From positions 1-64,000 of the forward strand of contig MCFE01000186.1 of assembly GCA_002104905.1 (NCBI GenBank): a stretch of DNA of 64,000 nucleotides, in the 5' to 3' direction. Every line of letters begins with the position of its first letter. The first letter of the stretch is position 1. The notes beneath the pieces were generated by a model that did no database searches, was not told the origin of the DNA, and saw only the letters and a program-made list of their open reading frames with translations. The translations under genes and the position numbers were made by a program. This DNA is from Basidiobolus meristosporus CBS 931.73 (taxonomy: Eukaryota > Basidiobolomycota > Basidiobolomycetes > Basidiobolales > Basidiobolaceae). Below are positions 1 to 12,000 of the stretch, in pieces.

Positions 1-222
1 ACCAGAAACAAGCCTGTACACTTTGTTTTGATTGCTGGGGAGCCGATCAAAGAGCCAGTTTTTCAGGAGGGCCCGTTTGTCATGACATCTGATCAAGCAG
101 TTAGGAAGACAATCAACGACTTCCGAAAGGGAGTGAATGGGTTCGAAAAAGCCATCTCCTGGAAATCCACCATCGGCACGCCTGGGTACGTATCCAAAAA
201 GTCATCGAAATCTAGGCGATGA
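1..222 (+). CDS. Pirin family protein, 3' end of gene
   Basis: The frame is open from the window edge to a TGA at 220-222, so only the last 73 residues are visible and the start lies outside. The segment GEPIKEPVFQEGPFVM, followed by an RKxINDFRKGVNGFEKAxxWKSxIG block, is the characteristic C-terminal cupin end of pirins, which finish with a very similar NGFE..WKS.IG stretch. Pirins are iron-binding bicupin proteins found in the nucleus and cytoplasm; some act as transcription cofactors and some have quercetinase activity. Which role applies here cannot be told from this fragment. The last 14 or so residues (basic, serine-rich) are not conserved in the family. A GTACGT at 187-192 could be a donor site for a further exon, but the simple stop is the more economical reading. 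Confidence 0.8.
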   Translation, partial: TRNKPVHFVLIAGEPIKEPVFQEGPFVMTSDQAVRKTINDFRKGVNGFEKAISWKSTIGTPGYVSKKSSKSRR

Positions 223-1744
223 GCTGCCGGTGTTTTCGCAAAACTCTCAATCCTTGTGCCATATGCCCGTGGCCGTCCATGAAGCCCGAAGTGCGGGTAA
301 CGGTATGGCTAAGGCATCGCACATAGAAGCTACGAGGTCACGGATAGTTTACAATTCTGGTAGCGAGAGGGTGGCTATCTCCTCGCCAACCAAAGCCACT
401 ACTTTGAAATAAGCACACCATGAATAAAGTTCGACATACCTAAATTTCAGAATCTCATGTATGCTAAACACCACCCTATTCGTAAGGGTCGCATTAGGCA
501 TCATTGATTTCGTATTGAGGACGAGCTGCAAGTAGCTCTAACGACAATGCATCACCCCCTCTCTAGATTCAGAGCGGTAGTCAACACTAAATAGAGCCTT
601 CAACATTCCGAGTAATATTGATAGAGGTGCCCTCGTAGCCAATTGCCAAGACACACGTTTGACATCGTGCTTTGCTTTTAGAAGTAGAACCTTGCAGCGG
701 TTTCATTCCAAGTAACTAGATCATAATGAGAAATATGCAACCAACGCATCAGAGCCATCTTGCATAATGAGCTACGGTATAGCTTGCACTAATCCTAATC
801 AAGTGAAGATGCCTCCAACAAATCCAGAGACGCTGCCTACCGCGCATTAGGAGGCAATATTTCACACGGATGATGGCACGATGTTGGGAAACAGATGATA
901 TGCGGAGCGTTTAAAGAAACTAGTTGGATCAGGGACATTCAGACAATAGGAGCCAACCCGCTTTCTCGCTTCAGCACGCACCGTGAAAGGAAAACCGTAG
1001 GAGGGAAGCGCCAATGGCCTTTCCATAAAAAGCACGCCAGCCTTGGACGCTCGTACCTGAGGCTGATTTGGTTGGTATATCAAGATGCATCATTCCAAAC
1101 GAGATCTAATATTGGTACATTTCTTGGAGTGTGACGTAGATATATTTCCGCGAGTCATAATTTGACAAATTTTCTTCCTGGCAATTCTGTAGATGATGCC
1201 TCTGGAGACACATGATAAAGTATACCCTGTGATATAAAAATATGCAACTCAGCACAGCAAGGCATTAATAATTGAAATAAAAATCCATTTTGACCATCAA
1301 CCGTGGTGTCAAGTGCCAACCAGGCAAACCCATTGAGATATCAGGAGATCAGAGAAGCGTGACCTCCCCTTCATGGTACATGTACATCAATCTCAACAAC
1401 ATCGAATAATATACATCCCAATTTCAGGTCGGATTCCGAGCGCCATGAATTGGATAATTTGCGGGTTTTTTTGACCAAGCATCTTATCACGAAGCAAATG
1501 TCTCTGATCTACTGAGTTTGCCGAAATATTATCGAATACTGAAGACCGCTGATTCCTGCTATTATATTTAATACTACTGTACGTTTATTTATCCTAGGCC
1601 GGGTGGGATTTTAGCACTGCTACGAGTATTTATAGGGAGGCCTTGCCGTGGACATCTTCTTCGAACAAACTTAGGCTCTTCATTAATATCAACTCAAACC
1701 GCCCACTCAGTATTGCCCTGTTTACAAGCCGAGGTTGAACCGCA
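223..1744. other. Intergenic spacer, no gene seen
   Basis: Only short overlapping ORFs without family motifs occur here. I saw no RNA gene or repeat. The last part probably contains the promoter of the downstream lipase. Confidence 0.5.
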
Positions 1745-3099
1745 ATGAGCGCGTCTGTTTTTTCACTCACTTCACATTTGCGCCAAGTACTACAGACATG
1801 TAGCTCGAATCTTGCAGTGGCCTGCTCATATGCGAAGTCCAAGGTGTTGACCCGCATTACAGCCACCGAGGACTATAAATCTCAGCCAAGTGTCCAAGAG
1901 TCAGTAATATACCACGATTTTACCAACCAAGCCACTGTTAGAACTACATATAGAGCCCCTCGAAACCCCATTGTTTTGTGTCACGGTAAGTTTTGAAACT
2001 GCCTGAGATTTTCTGTAGTTGCCAAGAACGAAGCTGACTGAGATGTACAAATCATTCTGGTGGTTTTTTAATAGGCCTTTATGGTTTCGATAAGATGGGT
2101 TAGTGTCCATATTGATGGAGGCAAGTTGGCGAGCAACAGAAAAGGCTTATCCTCGTCGTATTTTAGGGCCCGCCTCCTTCCCTGCCCTCCAGATTCATTA
2201 CTGGCAGGGTATTAAAGAAGCCCTCGAAAAGTTGGGAGCGAAGGTGATTGTCACCGGAGTGTCCAAGTAAGTTGGTTTTCAAGACTGGCGAGGTTTGCTA
2301 TTGCCAACACACCTGTAACCCTAGGACGGGTGAGATCAAGCGGCGTGCGCAAGAGATACACCGAGTATTGGAGATAGCGGCGACTGGTAGCAGGATCAAC
2401 TTCGTTGCCCATTCAATGGTAAATTTTCTTGAATCCCATCTGAAGCTTAGAAGCTCAACGAAACCATAGGGCGGTTTAGATTGCCGGTATCTCATTACCC
2501 ATTTGAAGCCCGAAAAGTACACTGTAAAATCCCTGACTACACTTTGCACGCCACACCGAGGAAGTCCGTTTATGGATTGGTGTAGAGATCAATTTGGTGT
2601 TGGGTTCGTTTCTCTGGGGGATGTCACGCAAACGGTTTATCCCGACCGGATGAAAAAACAGCGATCAATCATCAGATATCTGTCTCCATCGGATCCCGTC
2701 TATCCCCAAGGGTTTCATCCCGACTTCGGATGGGTCAGTTTCTTGCTTGACGAGCCAGCCTACGCCAACCTTACCACTGACTACTGCCAGAAGTACTTCA
2801 ACCCCAACACACCCGACTCCCCCGACGTGGCCTACTACTCGTATGGAGCTCAGGCGAAGTCTCTCTCCTGGGCCTCGCCGCTGTGGTTTACCCACAGTAT
2901 TATCAAGGATCAAGAGGGGGAGAACGACGGCCTGGTGAGCCTTGGATCTGCGCAATGGGGTAAATACTTGGGAACCATAGAGGCCAATCACTGGGAACTT
3001 AACAATCGATTCCGCATCAGCACGATTGGCCAGCCCAGGTTTGACGCTGTTAATTTTTTCCTCCAGGTAGCAACCAACCTGTACCAGGAGGGTTACTAG
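1745..3099 (+). CDS. TGL2: TGL2-type triacylglycerol lipase (alpha/beta hydrolase), five exons
   Basis: Exons are 1745-1985, 2075-2098, 2167-2266, 2325-2418 and 2470-3099. All introns are GT..AG (89, 68, 58 and 51 nt), and together the exons give 1089 nt, an uninterrupted 362-residue protein. The joined frame reads HGLYGFDKMGP at residue 80 (oxyanion-loop region) and IHYWQGIKEAL after it. The lipase elbow AHSMGGLD has its nucleophile at about Ser152. ENDGLVS supplies the probable acid Asp306, and NHWEL the probable His327. This pattern matches yeast Tgl2 and bacterial-type triacylglycerol lipases, which hydrolyse tri- and diacylglycerols; yeast Tgl2 is mitochondrial. The N-terminus (MSASVFSLTSHLRQVLQ) is hydroxylated, weakly basic and free of acidic residues, so a mitochondrial presequence is possible but not proven. 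Substrate preference is inferred from the family only. Confidence 0.88.
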
Positions 3100-4155
3100 A
3101 GCTCAGCATGGCGATTTGACGTGTGCGTGCAGAAGGCTTGACCCTGCCTCAACTCTAACCTGGCAATCAACATTAATCCACTTGTAATTTTCCATCGGCA
3201 CCTTTGCCATCCTCCCAGATAAATCCTAGCTTTACACCCTATTCATCAGATTTCCAATCTTTTTTGCACTTTTGCCCATGTGTATTTCACCAATTGCGAT
3301 CTCCCTCACTTGTACAAATAAATTGTTGGTTTCTCCAATCCTCATTTGTAATTGAAACCAACCCCAATATCCTACACATCATTTACGATGACTCCATTCA
3401 CTCGATCGTACTCCTCGAGGTCGAGAGCAGTCCGTTGGACGGCCGGAGTTTTATCAGTCAGGCCCCGCTGTGATTGGTGGTATCGACCTTTGCACACGGA
3501 TCGGCCTTACCAAGTTTAATCGAAATAAGTGGGCTAATCCCGTCTTGAGCATTTAATCTCCGGAGGCGCTAGAGGCTGATGACTCATAATCCTGACAATC
3601 GGGATGTGGATGGGCAGAGGTGGAACATTCCAGAGAGTTTTGGGCCCAGGGGCTAGGCGGCTTCAGGATTTCCAACCAAGACAATCAAGGACCTCGGAGC
3701 CATGTACTTGGGCGATCCGAGCCCCAGACAATCTTTGCTCGGGTGGCCGGTGGATGCATAACACCGATACAAGCCACGGTGGTCGGATCCTACCTTTGTT
3801 GTTTCCGTCCAACGCAAATCCATCTCAAGTGAATTCGCAGCTGGTTTTCTTGGGCCACAGGTCATTCGAGTTTGGTACCATTAATGAACCGAGGATCAAA
3901 AGATGTGCAGGAACCGGCTCAATCTCTGATTAAAGCCATCCAATATGTTGTTTAACATCTCCGTAAATTTAGCGCTGGGTGAACTATCCACGTGCTTAGC
4001 CAAAGTTGGTCTGAATCTCAACCATGGCTTGAGTTGGTCAAATTTTGAGATCAGACATACACAACCTCCACCCCGAGTAAAATATTATTTGCTTCTTGTA
4101 TCCCTAGGCATGTGGCAAATGCCAAACTATACCTTAACTACGTGCATCTCTTACT
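3100..4155. other. Intergenic spacer, no gene seen
   Basis: Short overlapping ORFs around 3604-3933 on both strands show no recognisable motif and are probably chance. The spacer joins two genes on the same strand. Confidence 0.5.
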
Positions 4156-5189
4156 ATGGGTAATCGGTCAATTTGCGTATTCTGTAGCTCCTCCAAGAAT
4201 GTCAAGCCGGAGTATATGCAGCAAGCCAGAGGTACAGTATTTTCCTCGATATTCGCCGGTATTGCATTCGTCTTACTGAACCTAATTCACCGATAGAGCT
4301 TGGAAATGAGTTTTTGAAAAATGGATTTGATCTAATTTATGGTACTTCACGCACACGCGCTTTCTCTTGTTAGATGTACAAGATACTGATGTGGTTTGGC
4401 AAAGGTGGTGGAACAGTCGGTATCATGGGTGAAATTGCCAGAACTATCCAATCGGTAAAGGGATTCGGGTGTTCCGTGACTTTTCCCCTTTCTCATATCT
4501 ACTTTGTAGGGTGGAGGTAAGGTTACTGGCATCATCCCCACTCCTTTAATTGGTACGTAAAAAAAAACGAAACGATATTCGTGTCAACAAAGTGGGCCTT
4601 CTAATATGACATAAAAGAGCACAGCGGCGAGTGCATTGGTGAATCTATCGAGGTTTCTGACATGCATACTCGAAAGAGTTTGATGCACAGCAAGGTATTT
4701 TCACGCTTCGGTTGCATAGACTTTGCGTTATTAGTAACTTGTGTAGTGTGATGCATTTGTTGCCATGCCTGGTGGTTACGGAACCATGGAAGAGCTGCTT
4801 GAGATGATAACCTGGTAATTCAAATCACGTTTTGTTATTTTAACCCACGCCATTCACCATCATCTTCGTCGCCTCAAAGGTCGCAGCTCAGCATCCATAC
4901 CAAGCCGGTCATCATTTTCAACGTCAATGGATTCTATGACCTATTCCTTCAATGGCTTGATCTTTCGGTAGAAGGTAATATCCGATATCCCCCAATATGA
5001 AACTGCTCTTTAACATGGGAAATTCTCCGACCTGTAGAAAACTTCATCACTGCTGGCAATAGACAGATCGTTGTCGCTTGCAACACTGCCGAAGAGGTGA
5101 TCCAAATGATCCAATCCTACAAGGTTCCTGAAACCACTTATCAACTTACCTGGAAGCAAGAAGAGCGCGAGAAGTTGATCCCTCTCTGA
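4156..5189 (+). CDS. LOG: LOG-family nucleoside 5'-monophosphate phosphoribohydrolase, eight exons
   Basis: Exons are 4156-4231, 4297-4341, 4405-4454, 4510-4552, 4618-4694, 4747-4814, 4880-4974 and 5038-5189. Every intron is GT..AG and 52-65 nt long. Joined, they give 606 nt, a 201-residue protein. The start MGNRSICVFCSSS is the usual first beta strand of the Rossmann-like fold. YGGGTVGIMG follows the nucleotide-binding pattern GGGxxGxMG. PGGYGTMEE (about residues 105-113) is an exact match to the LOG signature PGGxGTxxE. These enzymes, often mislabelled lysine decarboxylases, release free cytokinin bases from riboside monophosphates, or hydrolyse AMP-like nucleotides. In fungi the physiological substrate is frequently unknown. 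Length is normal for the family and no key residue is missing. An AATAAA-like sequence follows about 40 nt after the stop. Confidence 0.92.
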
Positions 5190-8100
5190 TTGTACGAGGG
5201 AGAGCAAAACGCGATAGTTTGATTACAAAATAAATCAGCCAGTTCCACCCAAACTTTTAGGATTACACCAGTATATATGTTGGACGATGCAATCTGTTTT
5301 GTTTCGCTGTTTAACGTTGATCAACAGTGGGAGTGGCGCCAACCCCGATACATGTACTGTCGCTCAGCAACAGAGTTACGTTTTACGGCCCGAGACTTGG
5401 ATGACAAAATTCATTAAGCTACCACCATGGATATCAAGTTGGAACGAATCGAATTTTTTCTCAAGTACCATTTTCGATTCAAGCCTTGGGTGAGGAATTC
5501 TTCGGTTGATAATCGATTTTCTAGAAACATTGAGCCGCCCTCATATGAATCAAAACAGAGGACAATGAACGCTGTGCTTGATCAGGTGACTGGGGTCACA
5601 CGCCCAGGATCTGAGATCAATGTGCTCGCAGGGATTTCCTCAAAGGGCATTCCACAAGACATGAGCAGGCTCTTCTTGGTTGTGCTCAGCTAACTCCAGC
5701 ACACTTTCCTTTAACGTATCACGTGTATTTGGTATCTGACCAGATCGAGTCGAGAACCCACCAGACACTCGTTACTATTTCAGCAGCGCACCATAGCCGG
5801 AGCCAATACCCTTGCGGTAGAGGCCAGATGTCATGACAAATTAAGATGAAAAGTAGCTGTATACATTCCAGAAAACCGGTTTCCCTACTGTATACTCCAA
5901 CACATGTTGGATCGCGATGGCCTATATGCTGTGCGTTACCCTGGGCTGGGGAGTGATTGGAGGGAAAGGGCCATCCCAATGCGCATCCCACACGATAATC
6001 ATATATAGTAAAAAATCATAGCGATCATGCTCACAGTTTCCATACATGAACCTCAACCGTCTACGCTCGAAAAGCGACAAGCGGTAAGCGGAAGGTCACC
6101 TTGCACATGGAAGCGGGTCATGCAGATGGCCTAATTGAGGACCCATTAGATCACGACCGCGATGATACAACGTTGTCGTTCCATGAGGGCCGTCCGCGGG
6201 GCTGGGTGATGAGTACTATCACCCTATGATGGACGGAGCTGTGTGATGAAAATTTTCACTTTCACATGATGCAATTCCGTTCACGAGCATATGATCTGGC
6301 TCCTCTCGCCATAGAAGCCAGCCCTACCAATGCCGTTCCAATTCCCAATTCCTGCATTCGTGCGATCTCTGGGACGAGTGAGCCGTGTAACGAAGAGGCT
6401 GCCTACGGTATCGTCCACTACTCCAACAGCGGGCCAATGAAGATACGAGGTAATAATGGTGTCCAACCCAGGGAATTCCTACCAAAAGGTTGCTACACTC
6501 CGTATTTCCTAAGCATGTGTCGGCCACATTGGTTTCCTGTGTAGGCCCATTGTTGAAGCCCTGTCTGTAGCTGGTGCCACCATTCCTTTTCCTGATACGC
6601 ACACTCGTAATTACTGTCCTGGAGACGTAGTGGCTTGACGTCAGCCGCAACAAATGATCTATTTGCCATTTTCAATCGCCCTATCAATTCGGTGGCCACT
6701 AGCAAGAGCCCCTACCCATGCCAGGCTCGTAGTGTGTAATTAGAAACAAATATGGATCGCTGAGGATACATGTGCAAAGGTGGGCTGTAGTCCTGGCGGA
6801 ATCGTTGTAATTGGCTCAGAAGCGACGAAACCTGCTATACGTTTTGCAGCCCCTCATGATGGGTGGGTGCTGATGAGTATGACAGCAAGAAACGAGTGGG
6901 GCAGGTTGGGGCTGCGTTCTTGGCATCCATCCCGAGGCTGGCGTGCACGACTGTGGAGTTCAACCCCTCTTCTGATCTAGCCTTCACCAAACCATCTTTG
7001 GCTAGCCGTTATTTTTCCTTAGCCACCCTCCCTATTGGTTGCGCACCTTCCTGAGGGAAGATTGCCAGGGCGAATCAAGATGCGTGCATGGCGATATGCG
7101 AGAGGCACTGGGACGGTGGGTTCGCGGGCGGTGATGAGCGCTTGGCCGTCAGACCTAGGCCAGGGATTTGCCGGCGAGGGCACTGGGTTGTGTGAAGACG
7201 TGTCACGATGCAACCCATGTGATCTTGATCAATTCGACCGTGAATCAGAGAGAGTGAGTAATGTCGATCCTAGGCAGATTTCTAGAGCAGTAGGGATTGA
7301 GATGAGTACTAATTGGCAATACAGGTTTGCCTCATGATTCAATTGTTTCTCAGATTCTGGATGATTCGAGACTGTCCCTAATTGGCTTATCTCGAAGATG
7401 TATCAAAGATCTGGCGGGGATAGCGTCAATCCAGATAGATCATTTTCTTGTGTGGTTGCGTATTTGCCTCTAAGCCAGTTCATTCAGTGTGACTATTCAT
7501 GAGATCTGAGTGGCTGGACGAAGGTTGTGCATCAATTCCCCATAGCTGACAGCCTTAATGTGATTGTGTGTGGGCGACCCTGTGTCATGGAGGGGAGATA
7601 GTGGTGATCACTACGCTGCACTTAACTCTATTCTCCAGACAGAGGAGCAATGTTACATCGACACTTGGATGGGGCTGGTCGCCCTGTAGATCTACGGCGG
7701 ATATGGAGCGAATACCAAGTGTGGCTCAGTTGGTGAGCACCTGTTCACCAGATGCCCAGCATATCGAGACAACCCAGTTACACATGTGGCCTTCGTGAGC
7801 ATCCATCCCAAAAACCAGCTTAATTGCCAAATATATTTGGAGATCTTTGACCAAGTGGTTTGCGGAAATCTCGGAGTTTGCCAAGAGGATATGGGAAATT
7901 ATTGTACCAACTTGGAATTGCCTCACCCACATTTGTAGCCATATACTGCCACCGTATCTCCCATTATAATGTCCATTACTATACCTATTCAACCAATAGA
8001 CAGGATCTAACCAAGATAGAAAAGGCAGATCGTCCGACCTGTGGCGATCTGACAATGCTTAAAGGCAGAGATGAACCAGAGATCTTCCCTTACTGCGATT

Positions 8101-8305
8101 TGTAATTATTTTTCTCGTTGATCTTTCCAAGATTCGCTCATTTCATCAGCAGAGGTCTATTTCCTTCCGATACGGATATATTCCTTGCTTATAGTAGCCA
8201 CGAACACCACCTTTTCATGTACACAAAGTCTCGCTTCATCAAAGCTTTCTTGAGAACAGTTTACTGAGATCCCTTCATTGTTTTGCCCCCCCATTAACGT
8301 CCTGA
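5190..8305. other. Long intergenic spacer, no gene supported
   Basis: About 3.1 kb containing only short, mutually overlapping ORFs on both strands. I saw no transposon similarity and no convincing RNA gene. A tRNA-like D-arm at 7719-7740 was rejected. CG dinucleotides are common here, unlike in the transposon blocks. Confidence 0.45.
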
Positions 8306-9061
8306 ATGTCGCTAAATAACGGTAGCCTCCCACATTTTCGAGATTTCCCCGATGATTCTAATCGACAGCATTTATGGAAGGAGCCCCTAGAGGATATCAA
8401 GCTGCTCGGCTCTCCCCCTCCCGAAAGGCCCCGCGAGGACAGGCTGCTTGTCCTTGAGCCCAGAGTGCAGACCGATACCCTGCACTACTGGCGCGGCGAA
8501 CTTGATAAGAAGCTGACCAACTCGTACCTTTCTTCGGTTGACAGAACTCCGCAATCTCAACCAAAGGGTAGTTTCCCGTACTGCGGAAATCCCACGTTTC
8601 CCATCTTGCATGACACCTCCGACAAAAAGCCGCCTCATTACTTCTCCAGCACCCCCTCATTTCGAGCAGTGGCAACGGTAGATCTGACGAAGAATGATGC
8701 CACGCTCTCTGTCCACTCCATTTCTTCCGCCGAAAGAACCTCCGTTGCCACAGCAAGCTCCCGCTCGTCCTCAGACAACGAGCCTGTCGAAGATCGGGTC
8801 CAGGAGTACTACAAAGGCCCAGTCTTTATGGCGCTGTCTCGCAACACCGGCAACAGAAAGCATATATGTGCAGTTTGCCAGAAGAGATTTTCACGACCCA
8901 GCTCCTTGAAAACCCACATGTATACGCACACTGGGGAAAAACCCTTCTTGTGCCCTTACGAGGGCTGTCGTAAAAGGTTTTCGGTGGAATCGAATCTCAG
9001 AAGGCACCTTAGGCTACACGCCATGCCGGCCACCGAAAGTAACGGTCCGGAGGAGCTTTAA
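8306..9061 (+). CDS. C2H2 zinc-finger protein, probable transcription factor
   Basis: Single-exon frame of 251 residues. Two adjacent C2H2 fingers lie at the C-terminus. Finger 1 uses C188, C191, H204 and H208 (CAVCQKRF). The canonical linker HTGEKPF follows, then finger 2 with C216, C221, H234 and H238 (C-x4-C spacing). The first 180 residues are low in secondary-structure signal and rich in Ser, Pro and Thr, with a run SSRSSSDNEP, as in disordered regulatory regions of fungal regulators. A short tail of 13 residues follows the second finger. The paired-finger layout with a wider second Cys pair resembles many fungal DNA-binding regulators, but I cannot name an orthologue or target. The ATG at 8306 follows a pyrimidine-rich leader. 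It stands alone, with kilobases of non-coding DNA on either side. Confidence 0.82.
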   Translation: MSLNNGSLPHFRDFPDDSNRQHLWKEPLEDIKLLGSPPPERPREDRLLVLEPRVQTDTLHYWRGELDKKLTNSYLSSVDRTPQSQPKGSFPYCGNPTFPILHDTSDKKPPHYFSSTPSFRAVATVDLTKNDATLSVHSISSAERTSVATASSRSSSDNEPVEDRVQEYYKGPVFMALSRNTGNRKHICAVCQKRFSRPSSLKTHMYTHTGEKPFLCPYEGCRKRFSVESNLRRHLRLHAMPATESNGPEEL

Positions 9062-12000
9062 GGTTCTGCCTACGTAGAAGACGGGACACCCATATTCCTT
9101 TCCTACTGCACAGACCCGCCTTCGCTCTTTTCTACCACTCATGTTCTCAATGTATTGTAAAAATTTTGCTTTGTTTCGTTTTTTCAATAATCTCCACCAC
9201 GGCATATACTCTCAATTCCCCATCCCCTACCTTTCGTTCACTCATCCCTGGACCCTTCTGACCATCTAGCATGCACTGTATGCCTCTACACACCACAGAC
9301 CCCACAGTGAAATGGCCAGCGAGAAACGGCCATATAGCTAGAACGTAGATTAATTGCAAATGTACCATATGTATTTTGTTAGGTGTAGTCAACCTCAGAA
9401 AAGCTCATAAAAAATTTCTACCTAAGCAGGAGGGTGCATGGGCCTTGCCCAGCCCTTGTCCCGACAGTCAACTCAGCCATGAAACGAGGGGGCTTTGATG
9501 AGGATCGATTCGGCAGGATTTCACCAAACCACGGCTACCACCTGGAATTTCCACCGGTGGATGGCGGAAATTGGCCACCGTGTCGCATTAGGCCAAGCGA
9601 GGGAGCCAGGGAAGGGTAGAGACCCACTCTCGAGGGCAGTAGGATACGCATGTGCTGCAAGATGAATGCTAACATAGCGTGACTCCAAGAAGTCCCTCGT
9701 GGTCTACCTAGATCCAAAAGGATGAGGCTAGTAAGCAATTCCCGCGGACAAGTCGGTTTGCGGTCGGTGACGGAGTACAATCCAGTTCTGATCCATGAGT
9801 GCATAGCAAACGGGATCACAATGACCGGATGCCGGGCAAATATGGAATGTTGTTGATCCATGTGCGACACGATGGATTCCATGGAAATAGGAATGTACCG
9901 TGGTGGATGCTGGCCTCACCTCTGGTGCTGCACAGCCAAGAAGTGCTCCGCCATTCAGAATGGGCTCTCGTGTGTAGCGGGATTCCTTTATTCGGTCCGA
10001 GCGCACAAACGGATCTGGAAATCCGAAGTCATCCACCCCGTATGACCAGGGATTTCTGGCGGGCTCCTTGATGTCACTGGCGTTCGATATTGGCTGACCG
10101 CGATCACAATCATGCCAGATTATCCGGCCATACCACCTCTCCCCCGCCCTTCCCGCCTAAAACACTGGCTGCCGGTCGCATTTCCCTTTCACAACCACCA
10201 GATCTGGGGCCGTTCAGGATTCCAGGATAGCTGGTGGCCCAGTGGCTCGTATGCCATTCCAAGATGGCCAATTCCTTCTCCACAGGTATCCGCGATCCTG
10301 GCATGCTCCGAGCAAGCAGGACCAAGAGAACGAGTCAACCAAGAGGCTATATGACGCTATTGAAAGAGGGATCCTTCGATTCATCATCACTATGTGGCAA
10401 GTACCCCGTGCATCCTGCTGTTATAGGGCGTGCAAAGGCAAATCCAATCTAACGGTCTTGTACAATTACCACGCAGAAATAGCGCTTCGGTTCGGCTGGC
10501 ATGTTAGGATAGCCGACCGCTTCAACCACGGAAGCTGATATCGCTGGCTGTTGAACAGATCCATGCAGTCCCATCATTGTCGCAATACTCACACCAATGA
10601 AAAAGAGGCCAGGGAAAATTTGCCATCGCTGTGTGCCCCATGTGTCTCTAATCCTGACCACGGTACACATCGAGATGCAACACCTGCCATTTCCATGTGG
10701 ATGGATCTCACCAACCGACCTCTGGATGGCAATGAGGAGATTCCACGCCATCCGCAAGGATACTTTCGGTCCCTCCCAGATATGGATATTTGAGAATCCG
10801 GCTCTCTAGATTGCACTCCATCGCATATTCTCAAGGTCCAGCGATGCCACAAGGGAGGCGCTGACTGGCTCCCGGGTTGATTGCATCAACCGTTGTGTAT
10901 TGGACACATCGGACTTGAGCATCATTTGTACGACTGACCATCTTTTGCTAAATGGAACTAGCACTAGTGGGCAAATACAAGGTTGAGATGATCCACATCG
11001 TGCCAATTGGATACATGCCATTCACATGCCAGTGATTAATGGTGTCCGTCCTTCTGGTACGCCAAACGGCAGTGTTGGAGTGTAGAAGCAGGGTTGGGTG
11101 GAACAGGATCCTTGATGGTGGGTTCCCTTCGTAGCGTTTCGAAGCTTCTTAAGAACCACCCGAACTTGAGGGCGGGACGAAACGGGTTTCTGGGATTCGT
11201 GTTCTAAATATGATCTACGTTGTTCAGCAGGCGCTGAATTGCTGAATACCGACTACCACGCTAGCCTCAGATACATGCACTTGTTATTATTATGACAAAT
11301 CCTGGGCTGAGAACCTTCCAGGCCTGGCCGAGGATGCGTTAATACTTTGTCCTTATCAATCATTTCAGGTAGCCGGGGTTACCGCCTTTCACACACTCGG
11401 TCGTACTCGCACTGTCATTGAAGACCACCAGGATGGGCAAGGTTTACAGAAAGATAGTGCGCTTCAAATCCTTCAAAAGACCGCCCACCATTGCACAGAC
11501 TCACACGCTGCATCCTCCTTGGTTTCTCCCACGTTACGGCAAGGTTTCATGCGGGACTTACTGAGGCCGAAGGTCAACCCACCTCACATTCTTGCGTGGG
11601 GGTGAATACGAAACGACCTCCATGGAGTTCAAGCGATGCTGGAGCCACTCGGAGAGTCCGTATGATTCGATGGTTATTGGTGAACTTGCATCGGTTGGAT
11701 AAGCAATCCACACGATTTATTTCTCGTACGACGACCACCAGATCTACTGGGAATCAAACAACAAGCAAGCCCACCATCTGGGTCGAGTTCCATTCGGATC
11801 ACGATCGATCCTTCATTACATTCTTGTTCCAAATAACCAGTCTCCCGTCCAGTTGTACACAAACACATACACATACACACTCATCCTTTCAGTCGCTAGA
11901 TCAGGTGTACCCGTTTAATCTGGTGGTTTACATACTGCAAGCAACTGCTTTCTGGCAGCTCCTCAGCTGTGCCCTTATCCCATAGGGTTGTTCACATTCA

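Noticed and set aside
7719-7740. tRNA-like D-arm GTGTGGCTCAGTTGGTGAGCAC
   Set aside because: The GCTC..GAGC stem fits, but no anticodon stem or TPsiC arm of the right sequence or spacing follows.
9434-10852. Cluster of overlapping ORFs on both strands
   Set aside because: Many frames are open at similar length without motifs, as expected for GC-balanced non-coding DNA.
11433-11564. Basic 43-codon ORF starting MGKVYRKIVRFKSFKR
   Set aside because: Isolated and short, with no known family and no supporting splice or promoter context; chance cannot be excluded.
11491-11985. 164-codon ORF on the plus strand
   Set aside because: No domain, low-complexity Thr-rich stretch over a CA-repeat, and composition like the surrounding spacer.
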